Both the position numbers and the translations under genes were made by a program. The notes below the pieces were generated by a model. It was not told the origin of the DNA. It did no database searches and saw only the letters and a list, made by a program, of their open reading frames with translations. From Bradyrhizobium manausense (GTDB lineage Bacteria; Pseudomonadota; Alphaproteobacteria; Rhizobiales; Xanthobacteraceae), in the NCBI RefSeq assembly GCF_018130615.1, contig NZ_JAFCKB010000025.1:55436-119435 (forward strand): a stretch of 64,000 nucleotides of DNA, in the 5' to 3' direction. Below are positions 33,536 through 41,494 of this stretch, one piece after another. Position 1 is the stretch's first letter, and every line of letters starts with the position of its first letter.

Positions 33536-34663
33536 ATGACGCAGGTCGTCATCAAAGGGCTTGCCCTGGCCGGCGCATTGGCCGCAGTTGCGGCGCTTGC
33601 GCTGTTCACGTTCAACACCCGTCCGGCCGCCGCCGCTTCCTGCGAGACCGAATGCGTCGAGCCGAACCCCTATCCGTCACCGAGCCCCTCTCCCTCCCCC
33701 AGCCCGTCTCCTTCGCCAAGCCCGGCCCCAACGCCGAGTCCGGTCCCATCGCCGAGCCAGGCGCCGACCGGCTCCGATTCCAGTGGCAACTCGGTGGGCG
33801 GCCTCGCCAACCAGCGCTTCAACCAGATGATCACCAACCGCGTGCTCGGTACGGTGCTGCTTGGCGTCAACGAACAGGTCAATTGCAGTGACTGCATCAG
33901 CGCGTTCGGCTCTGCCGGCTCGTTCTCGGCCGGCGTCCACGGCCGCAAGGAGCTGACGCCCAATCTGTCGCTGCTCGCCGGCCTCGCCTACACACAATAC
34001 AGCGAGGGTGGCTACAACATCACCAGCGCGCCGATCGGCGCCTTCGCGCTGCGTTATGACTTCACCGATTGGGGCTCGTCGCGTCCATTCTTCGACGTCG
34101 GCACGATCCTGACACCGTGGGAGAAGGCACGCTACACCCGCAGCTACAACACCAGCCTCGGCCCGGTGAGCGTAACGAGCTCGACCAACGCGGCAAACTA
34201 CGCGGTCTACGGTCGCGCCGGCTGGATGAGCCGCCTGTCACCGCGCGACGAGGTCGCAGCTTCGATCGAGGTCTGGCAGCTCTGGCAGCGCGTGTCGGGT
34301 TACGCGGACAACACGGTCGCGTTCAATCCGTTCGACGCCAGCATTGCGACCGGCACCGACCGCACCAGCCTAGTCAAGATCGGGGGCCAGTGGACCCATC
34401 TCTTCGCCGGCAATATCGAGACCAACATCAATGGCGGCTGGGTGCAGTCGTTCGCCAGCCACAGCGGCATCGTCGCCGCCGTGACCGGCGACGGCATGGT
34501 GGTGCCAACGATGGGCAACCAGGGCTGGTTCGAATATGGTGGCCGCCTCGGCTTCCGCGTGCAGAAGGGCTGGATCGTGGATCTCTTCGCCAACGGCACG
34601 CTCGGCCCGCAGCCGGTGGGCAACACCATTCACGGCGGCGTGGGGCTACGGATCAATTATTAG
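33536..34663 (+). CDS. Autotransporter-like outer-membrane beta-barrel with Pro-Ser linker
   Basis: 375-residue exported protein. A signal peptide ends around residue 34 (RPAAAA); then SCETEC, a ~30-residue tract of repeated Pro-Ser/Ala (encoded at 33670-33755) and a C-terminal region from ~95 with alternating aromatic/hydrophobic strands (LSLLAGLAYTQYSEGGYNITSAP, SRPFFDVGTILTPWEKARY, ANYAVYGRAGWMSRLSPRDEVAASIEVWQ) ending GVGLRINY, an aromatic last residue as required for barrel assembly. It lacks the large passenger of classical autotransporters; the FecR protein two bases upstream may be its partner. N-terminal SCETEC and NCSDC add four Cys. Possible roles: secretion or display of the FecR protein, or an adhesin-like porin. 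Confidence 0.8.
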   Translation: MTQVVIKGLALAGALAAVAALALFTFNTRPAAAASCETECVEPNPYPSPSPSPSPSPSPSPSPAPTPSPVPSPSQAPTGSDSSGNSVGGLANQRFNQMITNRVLGTVLLGVNEQVNCSDCISAFGSAGSFSAGVHGRKELTPNLSLLAGLAYTQYSEGGYNITSAPIGAFALRYDFTDWGSSRPFFDVGTILTPWEKARYTRSYNTSLGPVSVTSSTNAANYAVYGRAGWMSRLSPRDEVAASIEVWQLWQRVSGYADNTVAFNPFDASIATGTDRTSLVKIGGQWTHLFAGNIETNINGGWVQSFASHSGIVAAVTGDGMVVPTMGNQGWFEYGGRLGFRVQKGWIVDLFANGTLGPQPVGNTIHGGVGLRINY

Positions 34664-34682
34664 CCGACAGGCACGGTCTCGC

Positions 34683-34767
34683 AGGGTGGGCAAAGCGGAA
34701 GCGTGCCTACCGCCTCTCTCAATATCGGAAAGACCGTGGGCACGGCGCTACGCGCCTTTGCCCGAGT
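34683..34767. repeat. Intergenic repeat, family D copy 3 (truncated)
   Basis: GGGTGGGCAAAGCGGAAGCG then GTGCCTACC...CCGTGGGCACGGCGCTACGC and CTTTGCCC. Matches copy 2 but has lost the AGCGAAGGCGG lead. Confidence 0.65.
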
Positions 34768-34779
34768 ACGTGGCGTAGG

Positions 34780-35271
34780 TCACGCCGCCGACTTGCCCTC
34801 GAACGCCCGCCGCAACACCTCAACATCCAGCTTCACCATCTTCATCATGGCCTGCATCGCGCGTGCGGCCGCGGCCCTGTCAGGGCTCGATAGAAACTCG
34901 AACATCACTTTCGGCACGACCTGCCAGGCCACACCCCAGCGATCCCTGAGCCAGCCGCACTGCTCTGCCTTGCCGCCATTGGCCAGGAACGCACTCCAAA
35001 CGCTGTCGACCTGGGCCTGATCGTCGCAATGGATCATCAGCGAGATCGCGTGCGTGTACTCCATCTTCATGCCGCCGTTGAGCGCAACCAGGGGCTGCCC
35101 CGCCACCGTGAACTCGACGACGAGCACGGAGCCTTCCTTACCGGACGGGTTGTCCGCAACGTTGCGCTGGACGTGCGTGATCTCTGAATCAGGAACGAGG
35201 GAGACGTAGAACTTCGCGGCTTCCTCGGCATCGCCGTTGAACCACATGCAGGGCACGAGCTTGGACATCAT
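34780..35271 (-). CDS. PhnB-like VOC-fold protein
   Basis: 163-residue protein of the 3-demethylubiquinone-methyltransferase/PhnB (DUF) branch of the vicinal-oxygen-chelate superfamily. Typical segments: KLVPCMWFNGDAEEAAKFYVSLVPDSEITHV at the start and SLMIHCDDQAQVDSVWSAFLANGGKAEQCGWLRDRWGVAWQVVP, followed by a C-terminal helix AMMKMVKLDVEVLRRAFEG. In other bacteria such proteins have no firmly known reaction; despite the name they are not methyltransferases. ATG at 35268 or 35271. It follows the next VOC gene by 23 bp on the same strand, so the two form a small operon. Confidence 0.83.
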   Translation of the reverse strand: MMSKLVPCMWFNGDAEEAAKFYVSLVPDSEITHVQRNVADNPSGKEGSVLVVEFTVAGQPLVALNGGMKMEYTHAISLMIHCDDQAQVDSVWSAFLANGGKAEQCGWLRDRWGVAWQVVPKVMFEFLSSPDRAAAARAMQAMMKMVKLDVEVLRRAFEGKSAA

Positions 35272-35294
35272 GAATGCTCCTCTTCAGATTTCGA

Positions 35295-35723
35295 TCAGGC
35301 GTTCGCCATAGCGGGCTTCGCGGGGACGGCTGCCATGTCCAGCCAGTTCACACCCCACATATGGCCATCCGGATCCTCGAAGCTGCGGCCATACATGAAG
35401 CTGTATTCGTCCTTCGGGCTGGGATCGGCCACCCCGCCCGCAGCCGCAGCCTTGCCGACGATCTCGTCGACCTCGTTCCGGCTATCGGCGGACAGGCAGA
35501 ACAGCACCTGGTTCGAGGTCTTTGCATCCGCGATCGGCTTTGGCGTGAACTGACGGAATTTGTCGTGGGTCGTCAGCATCGCGTAGATGGCCTCGGAAAA
35601 GACCATGCAGCTCCCCGTGTCGTCACTGAATTGCGGGTTCCTGGTCGCGCCGATCGCCTCGTAGAAGGCGGTCGCGCGCTTGAGGTCAGTCACCGGCAGA
35701 TTGAGGAAAATCATCCTGGGCAT
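35295..35723 (-). CDS. Glyoxalase/bleomycin-resistance-like VOC protein
   Basis: 142-residue single-domain VOC protein (MPRMIFLNLPVTDLKRATAFYEAIGA at the start; SFMYGRSFEDPDGHMWGVNWLD near the end, where the E-D-P-D-G-H segment supplies metal ligands in related lyases). Members act on small electrophiles such as glyoxal adducts or bind hydrophobic drugs; the substrate is not evident. First gene of a two-gene VOC operon. An uncharacterised YycE/YaeR-like assignment is as good as glyoxalase. Confidence 0.82.
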   Translation of the reverse strand: MPRMIFLNLPVTDLKRATAFYEAIGATRNPQFSDDTGSCMVFSEAIYAMLTTHDKFRQFTPKPIADAKTSNQVLFCLSADSRNEVDEIVGKAAAAGGVADPSPKDEYSFMYGRSFEDPDGHMWGVNWLDMAAVPAKPAMANA

Positions 35724-35852
35724 CAGAAGCTCCTTGGGCGGGTTCTGCCCAAGGACGGATGATGAAGCCGCTATCCGACACGGCTTCCGAACTATTTTTC
35801 TGACCGCCAGCTGCGGGATTCCGTCGCACCGCCGGGCGCGCGGTCTTCCGCC

Positions 35853-36365
35853 TTACTTCTTCTCGTTCGGATCCCGGTGGACGGGATCGATCCACAGCAC
35901 AGTCTCGGGCTTCTCGACCGGCTCGATATCGAGATTGATCGCGACCGCCTCGCCGTCGCTGCGCACCAGCACGCATTCCAGCACCTCGTCGGGGCTGGCG
36001 TTGATTTCCTGGTGCGGCACATAGGGCGGCACGAATATGAAATCGCCGGGGCCGGCCTCGGCGGTGAATTGCAGGCTCTCGCCCCAACGCATCCGCGCCT
36101 TGCCCTTCACGACGTAAATCACGCTTTCGAGATGGCCATGGTGATGCGCGCCGGTCTTGGCATCGGGCTTGATGCTGACGGTGCCCGCCCATAATTTCTG
36201 CGCGCCGACGCGAGCGAAATTGATCGCAGCCGCCCGATCCATGCCTGCTGTCGACGGCACGTTGGTATCGAGCTGGTTGCCGGGAATGACGCGCACGCCG
36301 TCATGCTTCCAGCGATCATCGTGATCGTGGTCATGGTGAGAATGCGAATGGTCATGGCCGGTCAT
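35853..36365 (-). CDS. Cupin protein with His-rich N-terminus
   Basis: 170-residue single-domain cupin. The metal-binding motif 1 is [22 protein letters not shown] (near residues 75-96) and motif 2 [19 protein letters not shown] (~110-128). The first 17 residues hold seven His interleaved with Asp/Ser ([14 protein letters not shown]), a likely extra metal-binding or metal-storage segment absent from simple cupins. The ATG at 36365 is preferred because the next start, ten codons upstream, adds no recognisable sequence. No enzymatic function can be named. Isolated on the minus strand, divergent from csbD. Confidence 0.8.
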   Translation of the reverse strand: MTGHDHSHSHHDHDHDDRWKHDGVRVIPGNQLDTNVPSTAGMDRAAAINFARVGAQKLWAGTVSIKPDAKTGAHHHGHLESVIYVVKGKARMRWGESLQFTAEAGPGDFIFVPPYVPHQEINASPDEVLECVLVRSDGEAVAINLDIEPVEKPETVLWIDPVHRDPNEKK

Positions 36366-36437
36366 GGGGACTTGCTTTCTGTTGGTTCCGTGCACGCGAA
36401 ACTAACCAAAGGCGCGACCTCAAGCCATACCAAAATC

Positions 36438-36462
36438 GGAACCCTCATAGCCGCCAGATGTT
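36438..36462 (+). promoter_or_regulatory. EcfG-type (general stress) promoter of csbD
   Basis: GGAAC (36438-36442), 16 bases, TGTT (36459-36462), one mismatch from the GGAAC-N16-CGTT consensus, 31 bp before the csbD ATG. Confidence 0.7.
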
Positions 36463-36493
36463 GTCTTTGCGAGCAATCTGGAAGGAGACTTTC

Positions 36494-36712
36494 ATGGGTA
36501 GCACGAGCGACAAGATCAAGGGCAACGCCAATGAGGCGATCGGCAAGGCCAAGCAGGGTATCGGCGAAGCCACCGGTTCCGAGCGTCTGCAAGGCGAAGG
36601 CGCGGTCCAGGAAGTGAAAGGCAAGGGCCAGAAGGCCATGGGCGACGCCAAGGACGCCGCGAAGGAAGCAATCGATCGCGCCGCAGCGTCGGCCCGCCGC
36701 GCGACGGAATAA
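36494..36712 (+). CDS. CsbD-family stress protein
   Basis: 72-residue, highly charged, probably partly unstructured protein of the CsbD family, found in bacteria as a general-stress marker. It has the typical [47 protein letters not shown] organisation of two similar Lys/Gly-rich helices. The ATG at 36494 is preceded by AAGGAG. An EcfG promoter (36438-36462) stands directly upstream and a clean terminator (36733-36761) directly downstream, so it is a monocistronic stress gene. Molecular role is unknown in any organism. Confidence 0.9.
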   Translation: MGSTSDKIKGNANEAIGKAKQGIGEATGSERLQGEGAVQEVKGKGQKAMGDAKDAAKEAIDRAAASARRATE

Positions 36713-36732
36713 CGCGCGAGACAAAAATGAAA

Positions 36733-36761
36733 AGACCGGCCGAAAGGCCGGTCTCTTGTTT
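36733..36761 (+). terminator. Rho-independent terminator of csbD
   Basis: AGACCGGCC / GGCCGGTCT with a GAAA tetraloop, then CTTGTTT. Confidence 0.9.
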
Positions 36762-36775
36762 GTACTGATCTCTAT

Positions 36776-36868
36776 CCGTCATGGCCGGGCTTGACCTGGT
36801 CATCCACGTCTTGGCCACACGAGGGAAGAACGTGGATGCCCGGGACAAGCCCGCGCATGACGAGAAGG
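36776..36868. repeat. Intergenic palindromic repeat, family E
   Basis: CGTCATGGCCGGGCTTGACC ... GTCATCCACGTCTT and its inverse AAGAACGTGGATGCCCGGGA...GCCCGCGCATGACGAG. One long fold-back between csbD and the FKBP gene; no second copy in this window. Confidence 0.7.
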
Positions 36869-36869
36869 G

Positions 36870-37334
36870 TCACTTCACGCCAAGCAATTCCACGTCGAAC
36901 ATCAGCGTCGCGTTCGGCGGGATCACACCGCCGGCGCCGCGCGCGCCGTAGCCGAGCTGCGGCGGGATGATCAGGGTGCGCTTGCCGCCGACCTTCATCG
37001 TAGCAACGCCCTCGTCCCAACCGGCGATGACGCGACCCTTGCCGATGGGGAATTCGAACGGCTCGTTGCGGTCGACCGACGAGTCGAATTTCTTGCCCTT
37101 CTGGCCGTTCTCATAGAGCCAGCCGGTGTAGTGCATCACGCAGATCTGGCCGGGCTTGGGCGAAGCGCCGGTGCCGACAACGCTGTCGATAGTCTGCAAG
37201 CCTGAAGCTGTGGTCATGGTCTTTCCTGCGGTCTGGGCCGAGGCCGTGGTGGAAACACATGTCGACACGCCGCCGATCAAGGTGATCGCGAGCGCCGACG
37301 TGAGGGCGAGGAGCATGCGCTGGAAACGCCGCAT
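36870..37334 (-). CDS. Exported FKBP-type peptidyl-prolyl isomerase
   Basis: 154-residue precursor with a signal peptide (residues ~1-33, ending ASAQ) and one FKBP domain that speeds proline isomerisation in periplasmic proteins. Active-site residues of the family are visible: [86 protein letters not shown], with the conserved Tyr, Asp, Trp and the IPPNATL strand. Cys in the signal (VSTCVSTTA) is not a convincing lipobox. It is alone on the minus strand, tail-on to paoC region upstream (60-bp gap). Confidence 0.88.
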   Translation of the reverse strand: MRRFQRMLLALTSALAITLIGGVSTCVSTTASAQTAGKTMTTASGLQTIDSVVGTGASPKPGQICVMHYTGWLYENGQKGKKFDSSVDRNEPFEFPIGKGRVIAGWDEGVATMKVGGKRTLIIPPQLGYGARGAGGVIPPNATLMFDVELLGVK

Positions 37335-37394
37335 AAAGCACCTTCCGTTTGAGGCGAAAGGTGTCTAGCGCAACGAGCACACGGTTTCCACCCC

Positions 37395-39686
37395 TCAGAC
37401 CTCGATATTTTCCAGCCGCACCGGCAACTTGCGGATGCGTTGGCCGGTGGCATGGTAAATCGCATTGCAGATTGCGGCGTTGGTGCCGACATTGGCGAGC
37501 TCGCCGAGCCCCTTCGCACCGGTCGGATTGATATGATCGTCCTGCTCGGAGAGCAGGATCACCTCGACACCGCCCACATCGGCATTCACGGGCACGAGAT
37601 AGTCGGCAAAATTATCGTTGACGTAGCGCGCGGTGCGTTCGTCGATCTCGGTCGCCTCCAGCAGTGCCGAGGACATGCCCCAGATCAGGCCGCCCATGAG
37701 CTGGCTCCGCGCCGTGCGCGGGTTCATGATGCGGCCGGCCGCGAACGCGCCCACCAGGCGCGGCGCACGGATCTCATGAGTGAAGCGATTGACCCGGACC
37801 TCGACGAACTCCGCACCGAAGGCGTAGGCAATCTTGTCCTTCATTTGATGGCCGCCGACCAGCCGCGCGTGCCCGCTATGCATGGCCTTGAAGGAATCCA
37901 GCGGCGCGCCATCCGGCTTCCACTCGCCATATTCCTCGACCACGCCGGCACCGAGCGCGTCGAATGCCTTCTCCAGATCAAGCGGGCGGTCACTCTTTGC
38001 TGCCTGGGTCGTCGGCGCCTGGCCGAGCCCGACCGTCTCCTTCGCCTTGTCCGTGAGGCTTTCGTTCGGCATCACCGCCTTGAACAATTTTTGGCGGATC
38101 TGGTCACATACCATCATCACCGCCGAACAGGTGCTTGCCGTGGAATTGGAGCCGCCTGCGACCGGCGCCGGAGGAAGATCACTGTCGCCGATGAAGACTG
38201 CGACTTTCTCAAGAGGCACACCGAGCCGCTCGGAAGCGGTCTGGGCGATCACGGTGTAAGCGCCGGTTCCGATCTCGTGGCCCGCGATCTCGACACGGGT
38301 ACGGCCGTCGCGCTGCAGGCGCACGCGCGCCGCCGACGGCGCCATCTGCGTCGGATAGCAGGTCGCCGCGCAGCCATAGCCGATCAGCCAGTCGCCATCG
38401 GACATCGATTTTGGCGCCGCTGAGCGCTCCGACCAGCCGAAAGCCTTGGCAGCTTCGTCGAAACACGCCATCAGCGAGCGCGAGGTATAGGGTTTGCCAC
38501 CGATCGGTTCATTGGTCGTATCGTTGATACGGCGCAGCTCGACCGGATCCATGTTGAGCTTGACCGCAAGCTCGTCCATCGCACTCTCCAACGCGAACAG
38601 ATACGGCACCTCCGGCGGCGAGCGCATGAAGCCCGGCGTGTTGCGGTCGGCCCGCACGATCGACACGAGGCTATCGACATTCGGGCAGGCGTAAAGCCGC
38701 GTCGTGGTCTTGGTACCACCAACGCAATAGGCGTCGGCACGCGAAGATACCTCGGCACCCTCGTGCCTGAGCGCGACCAGCCTGCCGTCACGACTCGCGC
38801 CAAGCTTGATCTCGTGACGCGTCTCGGCGCGATAGGTCGCAATGGTAAACCCCTGATCCCGGGTTGGGACCAGCTTGATCGGCCGGTTCAGCCGCCTGGC
38901 GATGCCTGCGATGATCGCGGTGCGCGGCGTCATCGAGCCGCGTGAGCCAAAACCGCCGCCGACATACGGGTTGACCACCCTCACCTTGTCAGCATCGATG
39001 CCGAGCTGTTCGGCAACGCCGTTCTTCAGGCCATAGACGTACTGACTGGGCTCATAGATGACGAGATCGTCGCCCATCCAGACGCAGCTCGTCGAGAACA
39101 GCTCCATCGGATTATGGTGCTGCGTCGGCGTATCGTACGACGCGGTGAGCTTCACCTCGGCCTCGTCGAACGCCTTGGCGAAATCGCCGACCTGCGGATC
39201 TTCCTTGAATTGCGCGTTCTGGCCTTTCGCGGCGGCTTTCGTCGTTCCCGGCGAGTCAAAGCTCGCGCTTGGCGCCACGGCCGTGTAACTGACCTTGACT
39301 CGGTTGGCAGCCTCGCGCGCGGCCTCGTAGCTCTCCGCAACGACTACCGCGATGATCTCGCCCTCATGGGCGATGTCAGTCGACTTTAGCGGCTGAATCG
39401 TGGTGCCGGCATAGCCGCCATTGCTGAAGAGTTTTGCCTCTTTCAGCTTCGGCGCATTCTCATACGTGACGATGTCGATCACGCCGCGGACACGTCTGGC
39501 ATCGTCGAGATCAAAGCCGTTGATGCGGCCCCGCGCGATCGCGCTGGTGACCAGAAACGCATAGGCCGGATTGTCCATCGGCATATCGGACCCATACGTC
39601 GCTCGCCCTGTGACCTTTGCCGCCGCGTCATAGCGCGGCACCGGCTGGCCCATATTCGCCTTCGGCTCGGGAGCAGCTGCATTCAT
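37395..39686 (-). CDS. paoC: Periplasmic aldehyde oxidoreductase, molybdenum subunit
   Basis: Large subunit of the PaoABC-type xanthine oxidase family enzyme, which oxidises aromatic and other aldehydes to acids using a molybdenum-cytosine-dinucleotide cofactor. 763 residues; the N-terminal part (residues ~15-130) is the aldehyde oxidase a/b hammerhead (PVPRYDAAAKVTGRATYGSDMP). Cofactor-binding blocks are VNPYVGGGFGSRG, RSPPEVPYLFALESAMDELA and GSNSTASTCSAVMMV; the catalytic base is the Glu of GAKGLGELANVGTNAA near the C-terminus. Start at ATG 39686, two bases after paoB. No XdhC-like chaperone gene (PaoD) is present nearby. Confidence 0.9.
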   Translation of the reverse strand: MNAAAPEPKANMGQPVPRYDAAAKVTGRATYGSDMPMDNPAYAFLVTSAIARGRINGFDLDDARRVRGVIDIVTYENAPKLKEAKLFSNGGYAGTTIQPLKSTDIAHEGEIIAVVVAESYEAAREAANRVKVSYTAVAPSASFDSPGTTKAAAKGQNAQFKEDPQVGDFAKAFDEAEVKLTASYDTPTQHHNPMELFSTSCVWMGDDLVIYEPSQYVYGLKNGVAEQLGIDADKVRVVNPYVGGGFGSRGSMTPRTAIIAGIARRLNRPIKLVPTRDQGFTIATYRAETRHEIKLGASRDGRLVALRHEGAEVSSRADAYCVGGTKTTTRLYACPNVDSLVSIVRADRNTPGFMRSPPEVPYLFALESAMDELAVKLNMDPVELRRINDTTNEPIGGKPYTSRSLMACFDEAAKAFGWSERSAAPKSMSDGDWLIGYGCAATCYPTQMAPSAARVRLQRDGRTRVEIAGHEIGTGAYTVIAQTASERLGVPLEKVAVFIGDSDLPPAPVAGGSNSTASTCSAVMMVCDQIRQKLFKAVMPNESLTDKAKETVGLGQAPTTQAAKSDRPLDLEKAFDALGAGVVEEYGEWKPDGAPLDSFKAMHSGHARLVGGHQMKDKIAYAFGAEFVEVRVNRFTHEIRAPRLVGAFAAGRIMNPRTARSQLMGGLIWGMSSALLEATEIDERTARYVNDNFADYLVPVNADVGGVEVILLSEQDDHINPTGAKGLGELANVGTNAAICNAIYHATGQRIRKLPVRLENIEV

Positions 39687-39688
39687 AG

Positions 39689-40705
39689 TCAAATCTCCAT
39701 CGTTACGGCCTGCTGGAGCGCGCGAGCCACCACGCGCTTGCCGAGGGCGATCTTGAAACTGTTGTGCTGGCGCCCCCGGGCGTCTGCGAAGGCAGCATCG
39801 GCCGCGCGCTCCGCCAAGCCGTCATCGAACTTCTGTCCCTTCAGCAAGGCTTCCGCCTCGCGCGCCCGCCACGGCACTGTGGCGACGCCGCCGAGCGCGA
39901 CACGCGCATCCTTGATCGTGCCGTCCTGCACATCGAGCGCGACCGCGGCGGACGAGAGTGCGAATTCGTAGGACTGTCGGTCACGGGCCTTCAGATAAAC
40001 CGAGCGCGGCCAGCGGCCGGGAACGACGAACGCAGAAATCAGCTCACCGGGCTGAAGAATAGTCTCGATATCTGGCGTGTTGCCGGGCGCCTTGTGCAGT
40101 TCGCTAAACGGCATGCTGCGAGTCCCGGACCTGCCGGTCAACTCGACTGTGGCGTCCAGCGCGATCAGCGCCTGAGCGAAATCGCCGGGATAGGTCGCGA
40201 TGCACTGGTCGGATGTGCCCAGCACGGCATGCATGCGGTTGACACCATCCATCGCGGCACAGCCGGAGCCCGGATTGCGCTTGTTGCAATTCTCGTAGGA
40301 GACATCGCGGAAATAGCTGCAGCGGGTCCGCTGCATCACGTTGCCGCCGAGCGTCGCCATGTTGCGCAGCTGGGCACTAGCCGCGAGCTTCAGGGAATTG
40401 GCGATGACCGGATAGCTGCGCTGGATCTCCTCATGCGCGGCGACATCCGACATTTTCGCGAGCGCGCCGAGCCGCAGGTTCTCGCCGCCCGGATCGATTG
40501 CCGACCAGCCTTGCGCGAGCGGATTGATATCGACGATCGCTGCAGGCCGCATCACGTCGAGCTTCATCAGGTCGATCAGCGTGGTGCCACCGGCCAGCGG
40601 CTGCGCCGTGGCCTGCGTCAACGAATTGTTGACGGCCGCAGCGGCGCTGAGCGCCTGCACGGCCATGTCGGGGGCGGTCGCCCTCTGATAGGAGAAGGGT
40701 CGCAT
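39689..40705 (-). CDS. paoB: Periplasmic aldehyde oxidoreductase, FAD subunit
   Basis: 338-residue FAD-binding subunit that passes electrons from the molybdenum site to its acceptor. Key segments: LAGGTTLIDLMKLDVMRPAAIVDINPL (FAD phosphate loop), AQLRNMATLGGNVMQRTRCSYFR where the Cys residues together with CNKRNPGSGCAA supply the extra [4Fe-4S] cluster known in the E. coli enzyme. Then the C-terminal CO-dehydrogenase-like flavoprotein fold to the end. Start ATG 40705, four bases after the paoA stop; it ends two bases before paoC. The Fe-S-bearing insertion distinguishes it from ordinary xanthine dehydrogenase FAD subunits. Confidence 0.88.
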   Translation of the reverse strand: MRPFSYQRATAPDMAVQALSAAAAVNNSLTQATAQPLAGGTTLIDLMKLDVMRPAAIVDINPLAQGWSAIDPGGENLRLGALAKMSDVAAHEEIQRSYPVIANSLKLAASAQLRNMATLGGNVMQRTRCSYFRDVSYENCNKRNPGSGCAAMDGVNRMHAVLGTSDQCIATYPGDFAQALIALDATVELTGRSGTRSMPFSELHKAPGNTPDIETILQPGELISAFVVPGRWPRSVYLKARDRQSYEFALSSAAVALDVQDGTIKDARVALGGVATVPWRAREAEALLKGQKFDDGLAERAADAAFADARGRQHNSFKIALGKRVVARALQQAVTMEI

Positions 40706-40709
40706 GGGC

Positions 40710-41324
40710 CTAGCCTTTCATGATGTCGGGCGCAGCCTGTTTCACGGCGGCGACGATGTTCGGATAGGCGGCGCAGCGGCAGATGTTGCCGCTCATGTAC
40801 TCGCGGATATCCGCATCGGTGCCGGCATGTCCTTCCTTCACACAGGCAATCGCCGACATGATCTGGCCGGGCGTGCAATAGCCACATTGGAAGGCATCGT
40901 TGTCGACAAAGGCCTGCTGCATCGGGTGCAGGCGGTCGCTGGTCGCGAGTCCTTCGATGGTCGTGATCTCCTGCCCTTCGGCCGCAAGCGCCAGCGTCAG
41001 GCACGACACCACGCGGCGGTCGCCGATCAGCACCGTGCAGGCACCGCACTGGCCGTGATCGCAACCCTTCTTGCTGCCAGTCAGCTTGAGATGCTCGCGC
41101 AGGGCGTCCAGCACGGTCGTGCGCGCGTCGAGACTGAGGCGCTTGTCCTGGCCATTCACACGCAACGTGACGTCGACGGGCAGCGCCGGATCCTGGGCCA
41201 GTGGCGCTCGCGCATCCTGCGTTCCCGCACGCGCCGCAAGGGGAACAAGCGCGCTACCTGCGGCGCCAGCCATGAAGGCGCGCCGATCGAATCCGGATGG
41301 TCGGGAACTTGACTGGTCGGACAT
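40710..41324 (-). CDS. paoA: Periplasmic aldehyde oxidoreductase, 2Fe-2S subunit with Tat signal
   Basis: 204-residue small subunit with two [2Fe-2S] clusters. The plant-type cluster is in GCDHGQCGACTVLIGDRRVVSCLTLA and the second, alpha-type, in FQCGYCTPGQIMSAIACVKEG...GNICRCAAYPNIV. The N-terminus is a twin-arginine signal (FDRRAFMAGAAGSALVP), so the assembled enzyme is exported folded to the periplasm, as for PaoA of E. coli. Start at ATG 41324 (MSDQSSSRP); the longer open frame has no better start. First gene of the paoABC operon, head-on with a gamma-glutamyltransferase gene upstream on the same strand. Confidence 0.9.
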   Translation of the reverse strand: MSDQSSSRPSGFDRRAFMAGAAGSALVPLAARAGTQDARAPLAQDPALPVDVTLRVNGQDKRLSLDARTTVLDALREHLKLTGSKKGCDHGQCGACTVLIGDRRVVSCLTLALAAEGQEITTIEGLATSDRLHPMQQAFVDNDAFQCGYCTPGQIMSAIACVKEGHAGTDADIREYMSGNICRCAAYPNIVAAVKQAAPDIMKG

Positions 41325-41417
41325 GGACGGCCTCCGCCGCTTCAAAAACAAAGCAGCGCACGCCTGCACCGCTCATCGCCCACCAACTTGGGGCCATGAG
41401 CTCCGTTCCGAACGGGA

Positions 41418-41449
41418 AAGGGCGACGCAGCCGATGCCGCGTCGCCCTT
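41418..41449 (-). terminator. Probable terminator hairpin after ggt
   Basis: AAGGGCGACGC (41418-41428) and GCGTCGCCCTT (41439-41449), perfect 11-bp stem; the minus-strand tail is CTTTCCCG, so the U-run is weak. Confidence 0.5.
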
Positions 41450-41494
41450 CGTCAACTTTTCCTGATCCCTTTGCGAGGAACCTGGCGCGGGGGA

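Noticed and set aside
33670-33755. Tandem-repeat-like stretch suggesting a repeat array
   Set aside because: It encodes the in-frame Pro-Ser linker of the barrel protein; no spacers or CRISPR-type units.
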